This document shows positions 34,783 through 43,234 of a DNA stretch of 64,000 bases, piece after piece (position 1 is the first letter of the stretch; every line of letters begins with the position of its first letter). A program made the translations under genes and the position numbers. Location of the stretch: NCBI GenBank assembly GCA_963750075.1, contig CAVVPG010000005.1:124001-188000 (forward strand), in the 5' to 3' direction. This stretch comes from Bog-473 sp963750075. GTDB lineage: Bacteria; Actinomycetota; Acidimicrobiia; Acidimicrobiales; RAAP-2. The notes below the pieces were generated by a model. That model did no database searches, had not been told where the DNA came from, and worked only from the letters and a program-made list of their open reading frames with translations.

Positions 34783-36339
34783 TCACCGGGGCGCCCGCAC
34801 CGGCACCGAGATCGCCACGCGCGTCCCGCCCCCCTCGGCGCGCGGCAACGCCTCCATGGAGATGGTGCCCTCGAGTTGGCTGACCACGAGGTTGCGCACG
34901 ATCGAGAGGCCGAGGCTCGTCGTCCGCTCGATGTCGAACCCCTCGGGCAAACCCAGCCCGTCGTCGCGCACCTCGACGCCGAGCGCCGACTCCCCGTTGA
35001 ACAGCGTCAGGTCGACGTGGCCCACGGACGCGTGGCCTGCGCCGCCGCCCCCACCCTCGAGCACGACCGCACCGTCGCCGTCGCCGCCCACCGCCTCGGG
35101 GTCGAAGGCGTGCTCGACGGCGTTCTGCAGCAGCTCGGCCACCGTCACTGCCAGCGGCGTGGCAACGTCGGCGGCGACCTCGCCCAGGTCGCCGTGGACC
35201 GAGATCACGATCGGTTGCGACGACACCACCGAGTCCTCCGCCATCTGCACCAGCGAGCTCACGATCTCGGCGAAGGGCACCTGGTCGCTCGGGTCGCGCG
35301 AGAGGATCTCGTGCACCAGGGCGATGGATCGCACGCGGCGCTCCGCCTCGTGCAGGGCGACCCGGGCGGCGCGGTCCTCGACCCGGCGCGCCTGGAGGCT
35401 CAACAGCGACGAGATCGTCTGCAGGTTGTTCTTGACGCGGTGGTGGACCTCCCGGATGGCGGCATCCTTGGAGAGGAGCAGGCGGTCGAGCCGCCGCACG
35501 TCGGTCACGTCGCGCAGCAGGATCATCGCGCCGGTCACCACGCCGTGGGACAGGAGCGGGACGCAGTGCACCAGGACGATGACGTCGGGACGGCGTTCGA
35601 CCTCCTCGACCACGGGTCGCCCGGTGGCCAGCGCCCATTCGACCGCCGACTCCTCGATGTCGAGGTCCCCGAACCGCCGTCCCTCGGGCTGCGTGTAGAT
35701 CCCCATGCGGTGGAACGCGTTCATGGCGTTGGGCGAGGCGAACTCCACCCGGCCGTCAGCGTCGACGACGACGACGCCGTCGCCCACCCGCGGCGCCTCC
35801 TCGGTGCCGACGTCCTCGTCGGGGAAGGGAAAGGCCGACTGGGCCACCATGTCGGCCAGGCGCTCGAACACGTCGAGGTACGTCCGCTCGTACATGCTGG
35901 TCGGCCCCTTCAGCGGGGCCAATGAGACGCGGAGCAGCGCCGCGATGATCCTGCCCTCGAAGCGCACCGGGATGTTCTCCACCGGCACCTGCTCGCCGAG
36001 GATCGGGTGGTGGATGCTGCCGCGCACGATCTCGCCCGAGTGCAGGCAGCGCGCCACCAGGGTCCATTGCGACTCGTTCACGGTCTGGCCGACCAGGTCC
36101 TGGTCCACCAGGGTCGGGCGGTTGTTGGGTCGCATCTGCCCGAGCACCACCAGCTCGGGATCCTGGTCGGCGTCGGCCCCCGTACCGGCGTCGGCGGTGT
36201 GCACCGGCACCAGGAGGAGGAGGTCCGAGAAGGAGAGGTCGGCCAGGACGCTCCAGCTCCCGAGCAGGCGCTGCAGGTGCTCGAGCTCCTCGGGCTTGAG
36301 GTCGGTGTGGCTCTGGGCCAGCTCGGCCGGGGTGGGCAC
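34783..36339 (-). CDS. pdtaS: Sensor histidine kinase PdtaS (GAF/PAS plus HisKA_2-HATPase)
   Basis: 518 residues without membrane spans. An N-terminal GAF-like domain (about 10-170) and PAS domain (about 185-285) precede the HisKA_2 phosphoacceptor E-V-H-H-R-V-K-N-N-L-Q (298-308) and an HATPase domain with N-A-V-E-H-A-F. In mycobacteria PdtaS phosphorylates the RNA-binding regulator PdtaR. Start GTG 36337-36339, directly abutting the stop of the PHP gene. Adjacency to whiB reproduces the Rv3219/Rv3220c order. No PdtaR gene lies in the window. Confidence 0.92.
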   Translation of the reverse strand: MPTPAELAQSHTDLKPEELEHLQRLLGSWSVLADLSFSDLLLLVPVHTADAGTGADADQDPELVVLGQMRPNNRPTLVDQDLVGQTVNESQWTLVARCLHSGEIVRGSIHHPILGEQVPVENIPVRFEGRIIAALLRVSLAPLKGPTSMYERTYLDVFERLADMVAQSAFPFPDEDVGTEEAPRVGDGVVVVDADGRVEFASPNAMNAFHRMGIYTQPEGRRFGDLDIEESAVEWALATGRPVVEEVERRPDVIVLVHCVPLLSHGVVTGAMILLRDVTDVRRLDRLLLSKDAAIREVHHRVKNNLQTISSLLSLQARRVEDRAARVALHEAERRVRSIALVHEILSRDPSDQVPFAEIVSSLVQMAEDSVVSSQPIVISVHGDLGEVAADVATPLAVTVAELLQNAVEHAFDPEAVGGDGDGAVVLEGGGGGAGHASVGHVDLTLFNGESALGVEVRDDGLGLPEGFDIERTTSLGLSIVRNLVVSQLEGTISMEALPRAEGGGTRVAISVPVRAPR

Positions 36340-37260
36340 CTAGACCTCCGTCCGCTCGGCCGTGCGGCTGCCCGACCCCGCCGGCGGCGGTGCCACGGGC
36401 ACCGCATGCGGGACCCGGGCCCGGTACGCCCGCAGCTCGTCGACGCCGACCGACGCCAGCACGGCGCGCAGGTCGTCCGCCCGGTGCGCGACGTGGTCGA
36501 GATGGTGGGCGTCGGAGGCCGTGGTGAGGGGCACCCGGCGCGCCACGAAGCGCTCGAGCAGCCCCTGGGCCGGGAACTGCTCCCCCACCGGCTTTCGCCA
36601 CCCGGACGAGGACAGCTCGGCGGCCATGCCCGACGATGACGCCGCCTCCGCGATGCGGTCCCACCATTCGGCGGGCGCGTCGGGGAGGTGGCCCGCCACC
36701 TTCATGAGGTCCGGGTGGGCCAGCACGTCGCAGGTGCCGGACGCGGCCAGTTCCTCCATGGCCGTCGTGTAGGCGTCCCAGCAGGCATCGACGTCGCGCC
36801 CCGACCACTCGGCCATCGACACCGGGTCCTCGAGATCGTCGAAGCGCCAGCCGCCGACCCAGTGCACCGAGCCCAGGAGGACGTCGAAGGGGTAGCCCTC
36901 GAGGAGGCGGGCCACGTCGTCCATGCGGCCCTCGTAGTAGTCGACCTCGAGGCCGATCACCAGCGGCAGCCCGGACCGCTTGGCCTCCAGGGCACACGCG
37001 ACGTAGGCGTCGAGGTCGGTCCTCGCGTGGAACTTCCAGTACTCGGCCATCGACTCGGCCAACATGGGGGGTACGTCGTCGTGGTCCCAGAAGCCCCCCA
37101 GGAGCGCGTCGGCCTGGCGGAAGCGGAACAGGTGCTCGGTGAGGGCGAGCTCGGTCACACCGGCGGCCTGCGCCTGCTCGCAGTAGCGGGACAGCTGCTC
37201 CACGCTCAGCGGGGTGTCGTGCTCGTGGTGGGGCCACAGGTGGAGGTGGTAGTCGAGCAC
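36340..37260 (-). CDS. PHP-domain histidinol-phosphatase-like phosphoesterase
   Basis: 306 residues. The N-terminal H-L-H-x-x-x-H metal motif (5-11), a T-E-H segment near 42, G-L-E-V-D-Y-Y around 103, S-V-H-W at about 131, A-H-P-D near 180 and S-D-A-H-H follow the PHP superfamily order. HisK-type PHP enzymes dephosphorylate histidinol phosphate, but many PHP proteins have other phosphoester substrates. No histidine genes surround it. Its stop abuts the pdtaS start, so they are co-transcribed. Confidence 0.87.
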   Translation of the reverse strand: MLDYHLHLWPHHEHDTPLSVEQLSRYCEQAQAAGVTELALTEHLFRFRQADALLGGFWDHDDVPPMLAESMAEYWKFHARTDLDAYVACALEAKRSGLPLVIGLEVDYYEGRMDDVARLLEGYPFDVLLGSVHWVGGWRFDDLEDPVSMAEWSGRDVDACWDAYTTAMEELAASGTCDVLAHPDLMKVAGHLPDAPAEWWDRIAEAASSSGMAAELSSSGWRKPVGEQFPAQGLLERFVARRVPLTTASDAHHLDHVAHRADDLRAVLASVGVDELRAYRARVPHAVPVAPPPAGSGSRTAERTEV

Positions 37261-37264
37261 CGCC

Positions 37265-37918
37265 TCAGCCGGCCCCGGCGTGGCGGATCAGCGTCACGCC
37301 GTCGCGGACGGTGGTGAGCACGCAGACGACGCGGGGGTCGTTGACCACCTTGTCGTTGAAGGCTCGCAGCGCCGCCGCCGCCTCGTTCGGGTGCTCGGCC
37401 CGCGCCAGGACGCCCCCGTGCTGCAGCGTGTTGTCGACCACGATCAACCCGTGGGGCGCCAGCTTCGGCAGCGCCGCCTCGTAGTAGGCGTCGTAGGTGA
37501 CCTTGTCGGCGTCGATGAAGATGATGTCGAAGGGGCCCTGGAGCTCCTCGAGGGACCGCAGGGCCGGACCTTCGATCACGCTGACGCGGCTCTCGAAGCC
37601 GGCGGCGGCGATGTTGCCCCGCGCGGTGGTGGCGTGGTGCGGGTCCACTTCCAACGAGATGATGGAGCCGCCCGCAGCCAGGCCCTGGGCCATGGCGATC
37701 GCCGAATAACCCGTGAAGGTCCCGATCTCGAGCACGCGGGTGGCCTGGGTGGCGAACACCAGCATCTCGAGGAAGCGCCCTTCGAGGCGGCCCACCATCA
37801 TCCCCCAGGCCGCGAAGTCCTCCCGGGTCGCTGCCTCCACCGACTCGAGAAAGGGCAGGGGCGCCGTGGTGTGCGCGGCGGCGTAGAGCTCCACCTCGGG
37901 GTCGATGAGGTCGGCCAT
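37265..37918 (-). CDS. O-methyltransferase (class I SAM-dependent, COMT-like)
   Basis: 217 residues from ATG 37916-37918. V-L-E-I-G-T-F-T-G-Y-S-A (about 65-76) is motif I, and E-V-D and F-I-D-A-D-K carry the SAM- and metal-binding acids of the cation-dependent catechol O-methyltransferase family. An ATG three codons upstream is an alternative start. Such enzymes methylate catechols or caffeoyl-type phenols; the substrate is unknown. It lies 4 bases upstream of the PHP gene, heading an operon with PHP and pdtaS. Confidence 0.9.
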   Translation of the reverse strand: MADLIDPEVELYAAAHTTAPLPFLESVEAATREDFAAWGMMVGRLEGRFLEMLVFATQATRVLEIGTFTGYSAIAMAQGLAAGGSIISLEVDPHHATTARGNIAAAGFESRVSVIEGPALRSLEELQGPFDIIFIDADKVTYDAYYEAALPKLAPHGLIVVDNTLQHGGVLARAEHPNEAAAALRAFNDKVVNDPRVVCVLTTVRDGVTLIRHAGAG

Positions 37919-37987
37919 GTCACGCATGGTACGCGCCGCGCCCTGACGTGGTTCCCACGCCGGGCGTCGGGTGCTGGTGGTGCTTTT

Positions 37988-38017
37988 CAAAGTATAACCG
38001 CGATGGTTTATGCTTTG
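37988..38017. promoter_or_regulatory. Near-perfect inverted repeat upstream of the O-methyltransferase operon
   Basis: Arms CAAAGTATAACC (37988-37999) and GGTTTATGCTTTG (38005-38017) flank 5 bases and pair with one inserted T and one mismatch. The 30 bases are AT-rich in a GC-rich background. The minus strand reads TATACT across the left arm, a fair -10 for the O-methyltransferase operon. The rest of the 170-base spacer (37919-38088) shows nothing else. Regulator unknown. Confidence 0.45.
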
Positions 38018-38088
38018 GGGAGCAATCCCACCGGCTCCCGTCGGCTCGTCGCCCCGCCCGGTGGCTGTCGGGGAACCGCGGCCCGCCC

Positions 38089-39249
38089 TCAGCCCCAGAC
38101 CTGCGCGCCCAGCTGGAGCAGCCCACCCATGTCGTAGATGTCGGCGTCGTAGAACGGGACGGTCACGAGGACGTCCGGCGCTCCCCTGAGCTCCGCCTGC
38201 TGCTCGGCCTCGCGGCGGGCCACGACGCCGAAGTTGAGGAAGCTCTCGGCCACCTCGCCCAGGACGCGACCGGCCACCACGGGGTCGTCGCTGAGGCCGT
38301 CGGCCAACTCCGCGGCCCGGCCCACCATGGACTGGGCCAGCTTGTCCGCTTTGGGGTCGCGCAGGTACTCGGGAAGCACCTTGTTGAGCACGAGTGCACC
38401 GAGGTGCAGCTTGCGTGCCGACAGCTCGGCCGAGAAGAACTCGGCCTCGCGCACCGGTGTTGCTTCGAGCGTCGAGACGACCATGAACGTGGTGCGGCGG
38501 TCCGAGAGCAGCCGCGTCACCGCCTCGGCCCGCTCGACGAAACCGGCGTACATCGACTGGAACAGGATGAAGAACTCCGAGATGTCGGCCAGGAACTGCG
38601 TGCCGAGGATGCGGTCGGCGACCTGGTAGAAGGGCTTCGACGCCATGTTCACGAGCCGGGAGCGGTAGGGCACGATCAGCCAGCGCAGCAGGCGGGACGA
38701 GAAGAAGTCGGCCATGCGCTGCGGCGCATCGAGGAAGTCGAGCGCGTTGCGGGTCGGCGGCGTGTCCACCACGATCAGGTCGTACTTGCCCTCCGAGTGG
38801 ATCTCGTAGAGGCGTTCCATGGCGATGTAGTCGTGCGACTGCACGAAGCGGCCGGAGATGTTCTGGTAGAGCGGGTTGGCGAGGATCTGCTCGCGGGTCT
38901 CCTCGTCGGGTGCGTGGGTCCGGATCAGGTCGTCCCAGCTCTGCTTGGTGTCCAGCATCGCCGCCCACAGCTCGCCTCTGGGGTGGGCGCCGGCGTCCTC
39001 GAACACGTCCTCGGTGATGCGGACCTCGTCGTTCCCGATGCCCTTCAACCCCAGCGCGTCGGCCAGGCGGCGCGCCGGGTCGACCGTCACCACCAACACG
39101 CGCCCCCCCTGCTCCACCACCGCCGTCGCCGCGAGCGCCGCCGCCGTCGTCGTCTTGCCGACGCCGCCCGGCCCGCACGCGATGACGATGTCCTTCGCCG
39201 CCAGCAGCTGCCCGACCGTCTTCGCCGTGTCCCTGCGGGCCTCGGTCAC
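38089..39249 (-). CDS. ArsA/GET3-like ATPase, second of a pair
   Basis: 386 residues from GTG 39247-39249. The deviant Walker A G-P-G-G-V-G-K-T-T (about 25-33), V-V-T-V-D-P-A-R-R-L and V-V-D-T-P-P-T-R are ArsA/GET3 hallmarks. The gene overlaps the stop of its upstream partner as GTGA. In M. tuberculosis the corresponding pair is Rv3679/Rv3680, which acts as a complex in glycerol- and nitric-oxide-related phenotypes. Arsenic transport is not implied, since no arsB is linked. The client here is unknown. Confidence 0.88.
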   Translation of the reverse strand: MTEARRDTAKTVGQLLAAKDIVIACGPGGVGKTTTAAALAATAVVEQGGRVLVVTVDPARRLADALGLKGIGNDEVRITEDVFEDAGAHPRGELWAAMLDTKQSWDDLIRTHAPDEETREQILANPLYQNISGRFVQSHDYIAMERLYEIHSEGKYDLIVVDTPPTRNALDFLDAPQRMADFFSSRLLRWLIVPYRSRLVNMASKPFYQVADRILGTQFLADISEFFILFQSMYAGFVERAEAVTRLLSDRRTTFMVVSTLEATPVREAEFFSAELSARKLHLGALVLNKVLPEYLRDPKADKLAQSMVGRAAELADGLSDDPVVAGRVLGEVAESFLNFGVVARREAEQQAELRGAPDVLVTVPFYDADIYDMGGLLQLGAQVWG

Positions 39250-40202
39250 AGGCCGAGCTCCTCGCCGAGGGCGTGGGCCACCTGGCGCGTCGTGCGGGCC
39301 CCGAAGCTGCGCGCGAACAGATACGGGAGCAGGAGCACGGGCAGCCCCTCGGGCAACCCTGCCTGTAGCCGTTGCAGGTGGGTCGACCGTGTGCGGCGCA
39401 GGGTCACGGCCAGCCGCGCCGCTTCGAGCACCGGCGCCACGTTGCCGCCCGCCCGCTCCGAGAGGACGCGCTGGGTCTCGGGCTCCCGCAGTTGTTCGAA
39501 GACCTCCTCCTCGCGCTGGCCGAAGAGCTCCGGCAGCACGCGGTTGACCACCACCGCCGACATGCGCACGGTGGTCTCCTCGCGCACGCGGCTGGTCAGC
39601 TCGAGCGTCTCGTTCACCGGCATTTCCTCGGGTGTGCACACGGCCACGAGGCCCGTCTGGCGCTCGTCGGAGAGGATGTCGAGCATCCAGTCCGTCTGGC
39701 CGCGGATCAGCCCGACCTTGACCAGGTCGTTGATGGCCTGGGGCGCGGCGAGCTGTCCGATGATGTGACCGCTGGCTGGGGCGTCGACGACCACCAGGTC
39801 GTAGTGGGACTCGCGCACCTCCCAGCACAGCTTGCCCACGGTGAGGATCTCCCGCACTCCCGGTGCTGCCGTCGCCACGAAGTCGAATGCTTTGGCCAGA
39901 GGGCCGATACGGCCCACGATCGGGATGCGCAGGTGCAGTTTGAGGTATTCGCGCAGCGACGCCTCGGTGTCCATCGACATCGACCACACCCCGGACGCGA
40001 TCTCGCGCGGCGTGAAGTCGGTGGGCGGCGCCTCGAAGAGGGCGGTCACATCGCCCTTGGCGTCGACCTCGCACACCAGCACTCGCTTGCCGTGCTCGGC
40101 CGCCAGCTGGGCCAGTCCCGCGGCGACCGTCGTCTTGCCCACGCCGCCCTTGCCCGTGACGAACAGGAGCCGCAGGTCGAGCAGGTCGGGTGCCGCGCTC
40201 AC
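39246..40202 (-). CDS. ArsA/GET3-like ATPase, first of a pair
   Basis: 318 residues. G-K-G-G-V-G-K-T-T (about 18-26) is the P-loop with the signature extra Lys that bridges a dimer. V-C-E-V-D-A-K-G-D and V-V-V-D-A-P-A-S-G-H follow. It is shorter than its downstream partner, lacking the C-terminal extension. The two overlapping genes very probably form a heterodimer. The DUF3107 gene lies just upstream on the same strand (33-base gap). Confidence 0.88.
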   Translation of the reverse strand: MSAAPDLLDLRLLFVTGKGGVGKTTVAAGLAQLAAEHGKRVLVCEVDAKGDVTALFEAPPTDFTPREIASGVWSMSMDTEASLREYLKLHLRIPIVGRIGPLAKAFDFVATAAPGVREILTVGKLCWEVRESHYDLVVVDAPASGHIIGQLAAPQAINDLVKVGLIRGQTDWMLDILSDERQTGLVAVCTPEEMPVNETLELTSRVREETTVRMSAVVVNRVLPELFGQREEEVFEQLREPETQRVLSERAGGNVAPVLEAARLAVTLRRTRSTHLQRLQAGLPEGLPVLLLPYLFARSFGARTTRQVAHALGEELGL

Positions 40203-40235
40203 CGCCCCCGTGCCCGCCCCGCCCTCATGCCGTCC

Positions 40236-40472
40236 TCAGGGCGCGCCGAACCCGACGCGCCGTTCCGAAGAGGGCGCCCCGACCTCGACGTAGGCGACCT
40301 TGACGACCGGGATGCCGACCCGGCGACCCTTGCGGTCGGTCAGCCAGAGGACCCCGTCGCCGGTCTTGAGCAGCTTCTCGATGTCGTCGACCACCTTGTC
40401 GCGGTCGGCATCGTCGGGCATCTCCACCTCGAGCTCCTTGGGGGTGTGGGTGATGCCGATGCGCACGTCCAC
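40236..40472 (-). CDS. DUF3107 family protein
   Basis: 78 residues from GTG 40470-40472, preceded by a GGAGAG ribosome site. V-D-V-R-I-G-I-T-H-T-P-K-E-L, L-L-K-T-G-D-G-V-L-W-L-T-D-R-K-G-R-R, V-A-Y-V-E-V-G and the terminal R-R-V-G-F-G match the DUF3107 profile known from mycobacteria. An in-frame ATG eleven codons upstream lacks support. Function is unknown. It heads the transcription unit containing the two ArsA-like ATPases. Confidence 0.88.
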   Translation of the reverse strand: MDVRIGITHTPKELEVEMPDDADRDKVVDDIEKLLKTGDGVLWLTDRKGRRVGIPVVKVAYVEVGAPSSERRVGFGAP

Positions 40473-40550
40473 CTGGTCTCTCCTCTCACGGACCTCTGGG
40501 ATCATCCTGGGGCCACCAGGACGTTACAGGGAGCGGGCAGACTGCATGGC

Positions 40551-41735
40551 ATGAGCGGCAGGGCGAACTCCGGGGGGACGGAGCGCAGTGCCCGCTGGGC
40601 AGCGACGATGTCGGGCTACGCCGGGCCCGTCCGCCTGGCCCATGCGGACTCGCACGCCCGCATCGGACCGCCGCCACCGCCCGCGCCGGCCGGGGCGGAC
40701 CGGTTCGCGGGGCCGAGCGGGCGCGCCGAGAGGGAGGAGCTCGAGGACGCGCTGCTCGCCCCCGGCGCCACCCGTCCCTCGGCCGCGGGCCAGCGCGGGC
40801 AGGCGGAGGAGGCCGATCCGTGGCGCACCTGCTTCGAGCGCGACCGCGACCGCATCCTCCATGCCACCTCCTTCCGCCGGCTGGCGGGCAAGACCCAGGT
40901 CTTCGTGTTCCCCCAGGACCATCAGCGCACGCGTCTCACCCACGCGCTCGAGGTGGCGCAGGTCGCCACGGCCATCGCTCGGGCCTGCCGCCTCAACGTG
41001 GCGCTGACCGAGGCCATCGCCCTCGGTCACGACTGCGGTCACGGACCGGGCGGCCACGCCAGTGAGGACGCGCTGGACCCCTACGTGCCCGGGGGCTTCG
41101 ATCACGCGCCCTGGGGGGCGCTGGTCTCCCTCGCTCCCCTCAACCTGTGCGTCCAGACCGTCGACGGGATCGCCAACCACAGCTGGTCGCGCCCCGCGCC
41201 CTCGACCCCCGAAGGCGAGGTGGTCAGTTGGGCCGACCGCATCGCCTACGTCTGCCACGACTGGGAGGACGCCGTGCTCGCCGGCATCGTGGCGCCCCAC
41301 CAGCTCCCCGCCGCGGTCCGGACGCTCTGCGGCGAGCGTCGCAGCGCACAGCTCGGTGCGTTCATCGCGGGCGTCGTCTCGGCCACGCTGCGCACCGGCC
41401 AGGTCGGCATGGAGGAAGAGGGCGCCGAGGCGCTGGCCTCGTTCCGCTCCTGCAACTACGAGCGCATCTACCTGCGCGACGCCTCGTTGCGGCAGGGCGA
41501 CGCCGTGGTCGCCGTGCTCCGGGCGCTGGTGGAGCATTTCTCCGACCGGCCGCACCTCATCACCGACCGCGCCGCCACCCCGCACGAATCGTCCGACATG
41601 GTGGCGGGGAGCCCCGACGCGGTGCGGGCCGCGGTCACCTACGTCGCGGGGATGACGGACCGCTTCGCCTTCCGCCAGGCCGTGGCCCTGCTCGGTTGGG
41701 ACCCGGCCAAGCTCCCGGCCGGCGTCGACGGCTGA
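40551..41735 (+). CDS. dgt: dGTPase-like HD-domain triphosphohydrolase
   Basis: 394 residues from ATG 40551. The first 70 residues are low-complexity and Pro/Ala-rich. Then F-E-R-D-R-D-R-I-L-H-A-T-S-F-R-R-L-A-G-K-T-Q-V and R-T-R-L-T-H-A-L-E are the family's N-terminal blocks. G-H-D-C-G-H-G-P-G-G-H holds the HD pair, and W-A-D-R-I-A-Y a further metal Asp. Relatives hydrolyse dNTPs to deoxynucleosides and tripolyphosphate. The frame is open far upstream, but family length favours this start. It is divergent from DUF3107. Confidence 0.9.
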   Translation: MSGRANSGGTERSARWAATMSGYAGPVRLAHADSHARIGPPPPPAPAGADRFAGPSGRAEREELEDALLAPGATRPSAAGQRGQAEEADPWRTCFERDRDRILHATSFRRLAGKTQVFVFPQDHQRTRLTHALEVAQVATAIARACRLNVALTEAIALGHDCGHGPGGHASEDALDPYVPGGFDHAPWGALVSLAPLNLCVQTVDGIANHSWSRPAPSTPEGEVVSWADRIAYVCHDWEDAVLAGIVAPHQLPAAVRTLCGERRSAQLGAFIAGVVSATLRTGQVGMEEEGAEALASFRSCNYERIYLRDASLRQGDAVVAVLRALVEHFSDRPHLITDRAATPHESSDMVAGSPDAVRAAVTYVAGMTDRFAFRQAVALLGWDPAKLPAGVDG

Positions 41736-41750
41736 AGGAGGGCGGGGCAC

Positions 41751-42584
41751 TCACGGCGGGTCGGGGAAGGACGGCGGTCGCTTCCCGGTCAGCGCGGCCA
41801 CCCCCTCGGCAAAGTCGTCGCCGCGCATCATGTCGGCCATGCGGGTCCCGGCGTCCTCGACCGACGCTGCGACGTCCCCGTGCAGATCGCGGTAGAGCTG
41901 CAGCTTCGTCGCCGCCAGCGACGACGGGGCGATCTCCGTGGCGAGCTGCTGCGCGTAGGCATAGGTGTGGGGCAGCAGGTCGTCGGGCGGCAGTGCCCGG
42001 TTGACCAAGCCGAGCTGCTCGGCCTCCTCGGCGAGCACGATCCGGCTTGAGAGCAGCAGGTCGGCCGCCCGGGTCACGCCGATCAGGCGGGGCAGGAGCC
42101 ACGAGAGCCCGTACTCCACCGGCAGGCCGAGCCGCCCGTGCGACGTGGTGAGCTTGGCGCCCCGGGCCGCGAAGCGCAGGTCGCAGTAGCAGGCGAGCAC
42201 GAAGCCCACGCCCGCCGCCGGCCCGTTGACGGCGGCGATGACGGGCTTGGGGACGCCGAAGTGGTAGGCGAAGTCGGCGTCGAATTCGGGGCGCACCCCG
42301 TAGCCCGGCATGGCCACGTCGTCGCCCAGCCCCGCGTCGTAGGCGCCGCGCTCCACGTGACCCTCCAGCGCGCGTGCGTCCGCTCCGGCGCAAAAGCCCC
42401 GGCCCGATCCCGTCACGACGATGACCCTGACGCCCGGGTCCGTGCTGGCGCGCTGCAGCAGCGCTCTGTACTCGGCGTGCATGCGCCCGGTCCACGCGTT
42501 GAGCCGGTCCGGGCGGTGCAGGGTGATGGTCGCGACCCGGTCCCCCACCGCGTAGCGGGTGACCTTGAGGTCGGCGAGCTCCAC
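41751..42584 (-). CDS. Enoyl-CoA hydratase/isomerase family protein
   Basis: 277 residues from GTG 42582-42584. The oxyanion-hole segments G-A-D-A-R (about 67) and a later A-A-V-N-G-P-A-A-G-V-G (about 118) define the crotonase fold. The acid position near 140-150 reads S-H-G-R-L-G-L-P-V-E-Y. The reaction, hydration or isomerisation of an acyl-CoA, cannot be fixed. It starts 1 base after the DABB stop and is the last gene of a VOC/DABB/hydratase operon. Confidence 0.9.
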   Translation of the reverse strand: MELADLKVTRYAVGDRVATITLHRPDRLNAWTGRMHAEYRALLQRASTDPGVRVIVVTGSGRGFCAGADARALEGHVERGAYDAGLGDDVAMPGYGVRPEFDADFAYHFGVPKPVIAAVNGPAAGVGFVLACYCDLRFAARGAKLTTSHGRLGLPVEYGLSWLLPRLIGVTRAADLLLSSRIVLAEEAEQLGLVNRALPPDDLLPHTYAYAQQLATEIAPSSLAATKLQLYRDLHGDVAASVEDAGTRMADMMRGDDFAEGVAALTGKRPPSFPDPP

Positions 42585-42585
42585 C

Positions 42586-42876
42586 TCAGTCGAGCGTCTC
42601 GTACCGGGTCAGGTGCAGGGTTCCGGCCTCGACGGCGCGCTCGAACTCGGCCTGCAGCGGATCGCCGTCCGCGGCGCGCTGGAAGGCGGCGGCGTCGGCG
42701 TCGGAGGCCCACAGCACGACGACGAGCCAGTCGTCGCCGTGGCGCGCCGTCGTCCGGCGCCAGAAACCCGGCTGGTTCGGCACCAGCTCGGTCTGGATCC
42801 TCCGGTCGAGGGCGAGGAACGAGGCGTCGCTGACTCCCTCGGCCAGCCGGAACGTGGTGACCTCGACGACCGACAT
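42586..42876 (-). CDS. DABB-fold protein (antibiotic biosynthesis monooxygenase-like)
   Basis: 96 residues with the dimeric alpha-beta barrel pattern: V-E-V-T-T-F-R-L near the start, N-Q-P-G-F-W-R-R-T-T in the middle, and W-L-V-V-V-L-W-A-S-D-A-D-A-A-A-F-Q. Members of the ABM superfamily are small cofactor-free oxygenases or ligand-binding proteins, and activity is not guaranteed. It sits between the VOC gene and the enoyl-CoA hydratase with gaps of 4 and 1 bases. Confidence 0.75.
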   Translation of the reverse strand: MSVVEVTTFRLAEGVSDASFLALDRRIQTELVPNQPGFWRRTTARHGDDWLVVVLWASDADAAAFQRAADGDPLQAEFERAVEAGTLHLTRYETLD

Positions 42877-42880
42877 GCCC

Positions 42881-43234
42881 TCAGGCCTGCACGAGCATGA
42901 CCGGGTTGCCCTCGGGATCGAAGATCCCGGCGAGCGTCGGTCCGTCGGGGAGGTCGAAGGGCTCGGCGACCACGGTCGCGCCCAGCTCGACCGACTTGTC
43001 CAGCGAGGCCCGCAGGTCTGCCACCTGCACGAAGAGCGTCACGCCCGAACGCTCGCCGGCGCGTATGTGGCCCGCCGGGCCGGGTTCGGGACCCCCGAGG
43101 CCGGCGGGGATCTCCATGATGAAGCCGTCGCCGATCTTCCAATTGAAGAGGCCGGCGTAGAAGGCTCGCTGGCGCTCGGGGTCCTTGGCCTCGATCTCCC
43201 AGTGCACCACCGGCCGTGCCCAGTCCTGCGCCAT
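42881..43234 (-). CDS. VOC-family (glyoxalase/bleomycin-resistance fold) protein
   Basis: 117 residues from ATG 43232-43234, with GGGAGG upstream. The V-V-H-W-E-I-E-A-K-D-P-E-R-Q-R-A-F-Y-A-G-L-F-N-W start and terminal F-D-P-E-G-N-P-V-M-L are diagnostic of VOC proteins. Members range from metal-dependent dioxygenases to binding proteins; no full metal triad can be claimed. It is first in the three-gene operon. Confidence 0.85.
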   Translation of the reverse strand: MAQDWARPVVHWEIEAKDPERQRAFYAGLFNWKIGDGFIMEIPAGLGGPEPGPAGHIRAGERSGVTLFVQVADLRASLDKSVELGATVVAEPFDLPDGPTLAGIFDPEGNPVMLVQA

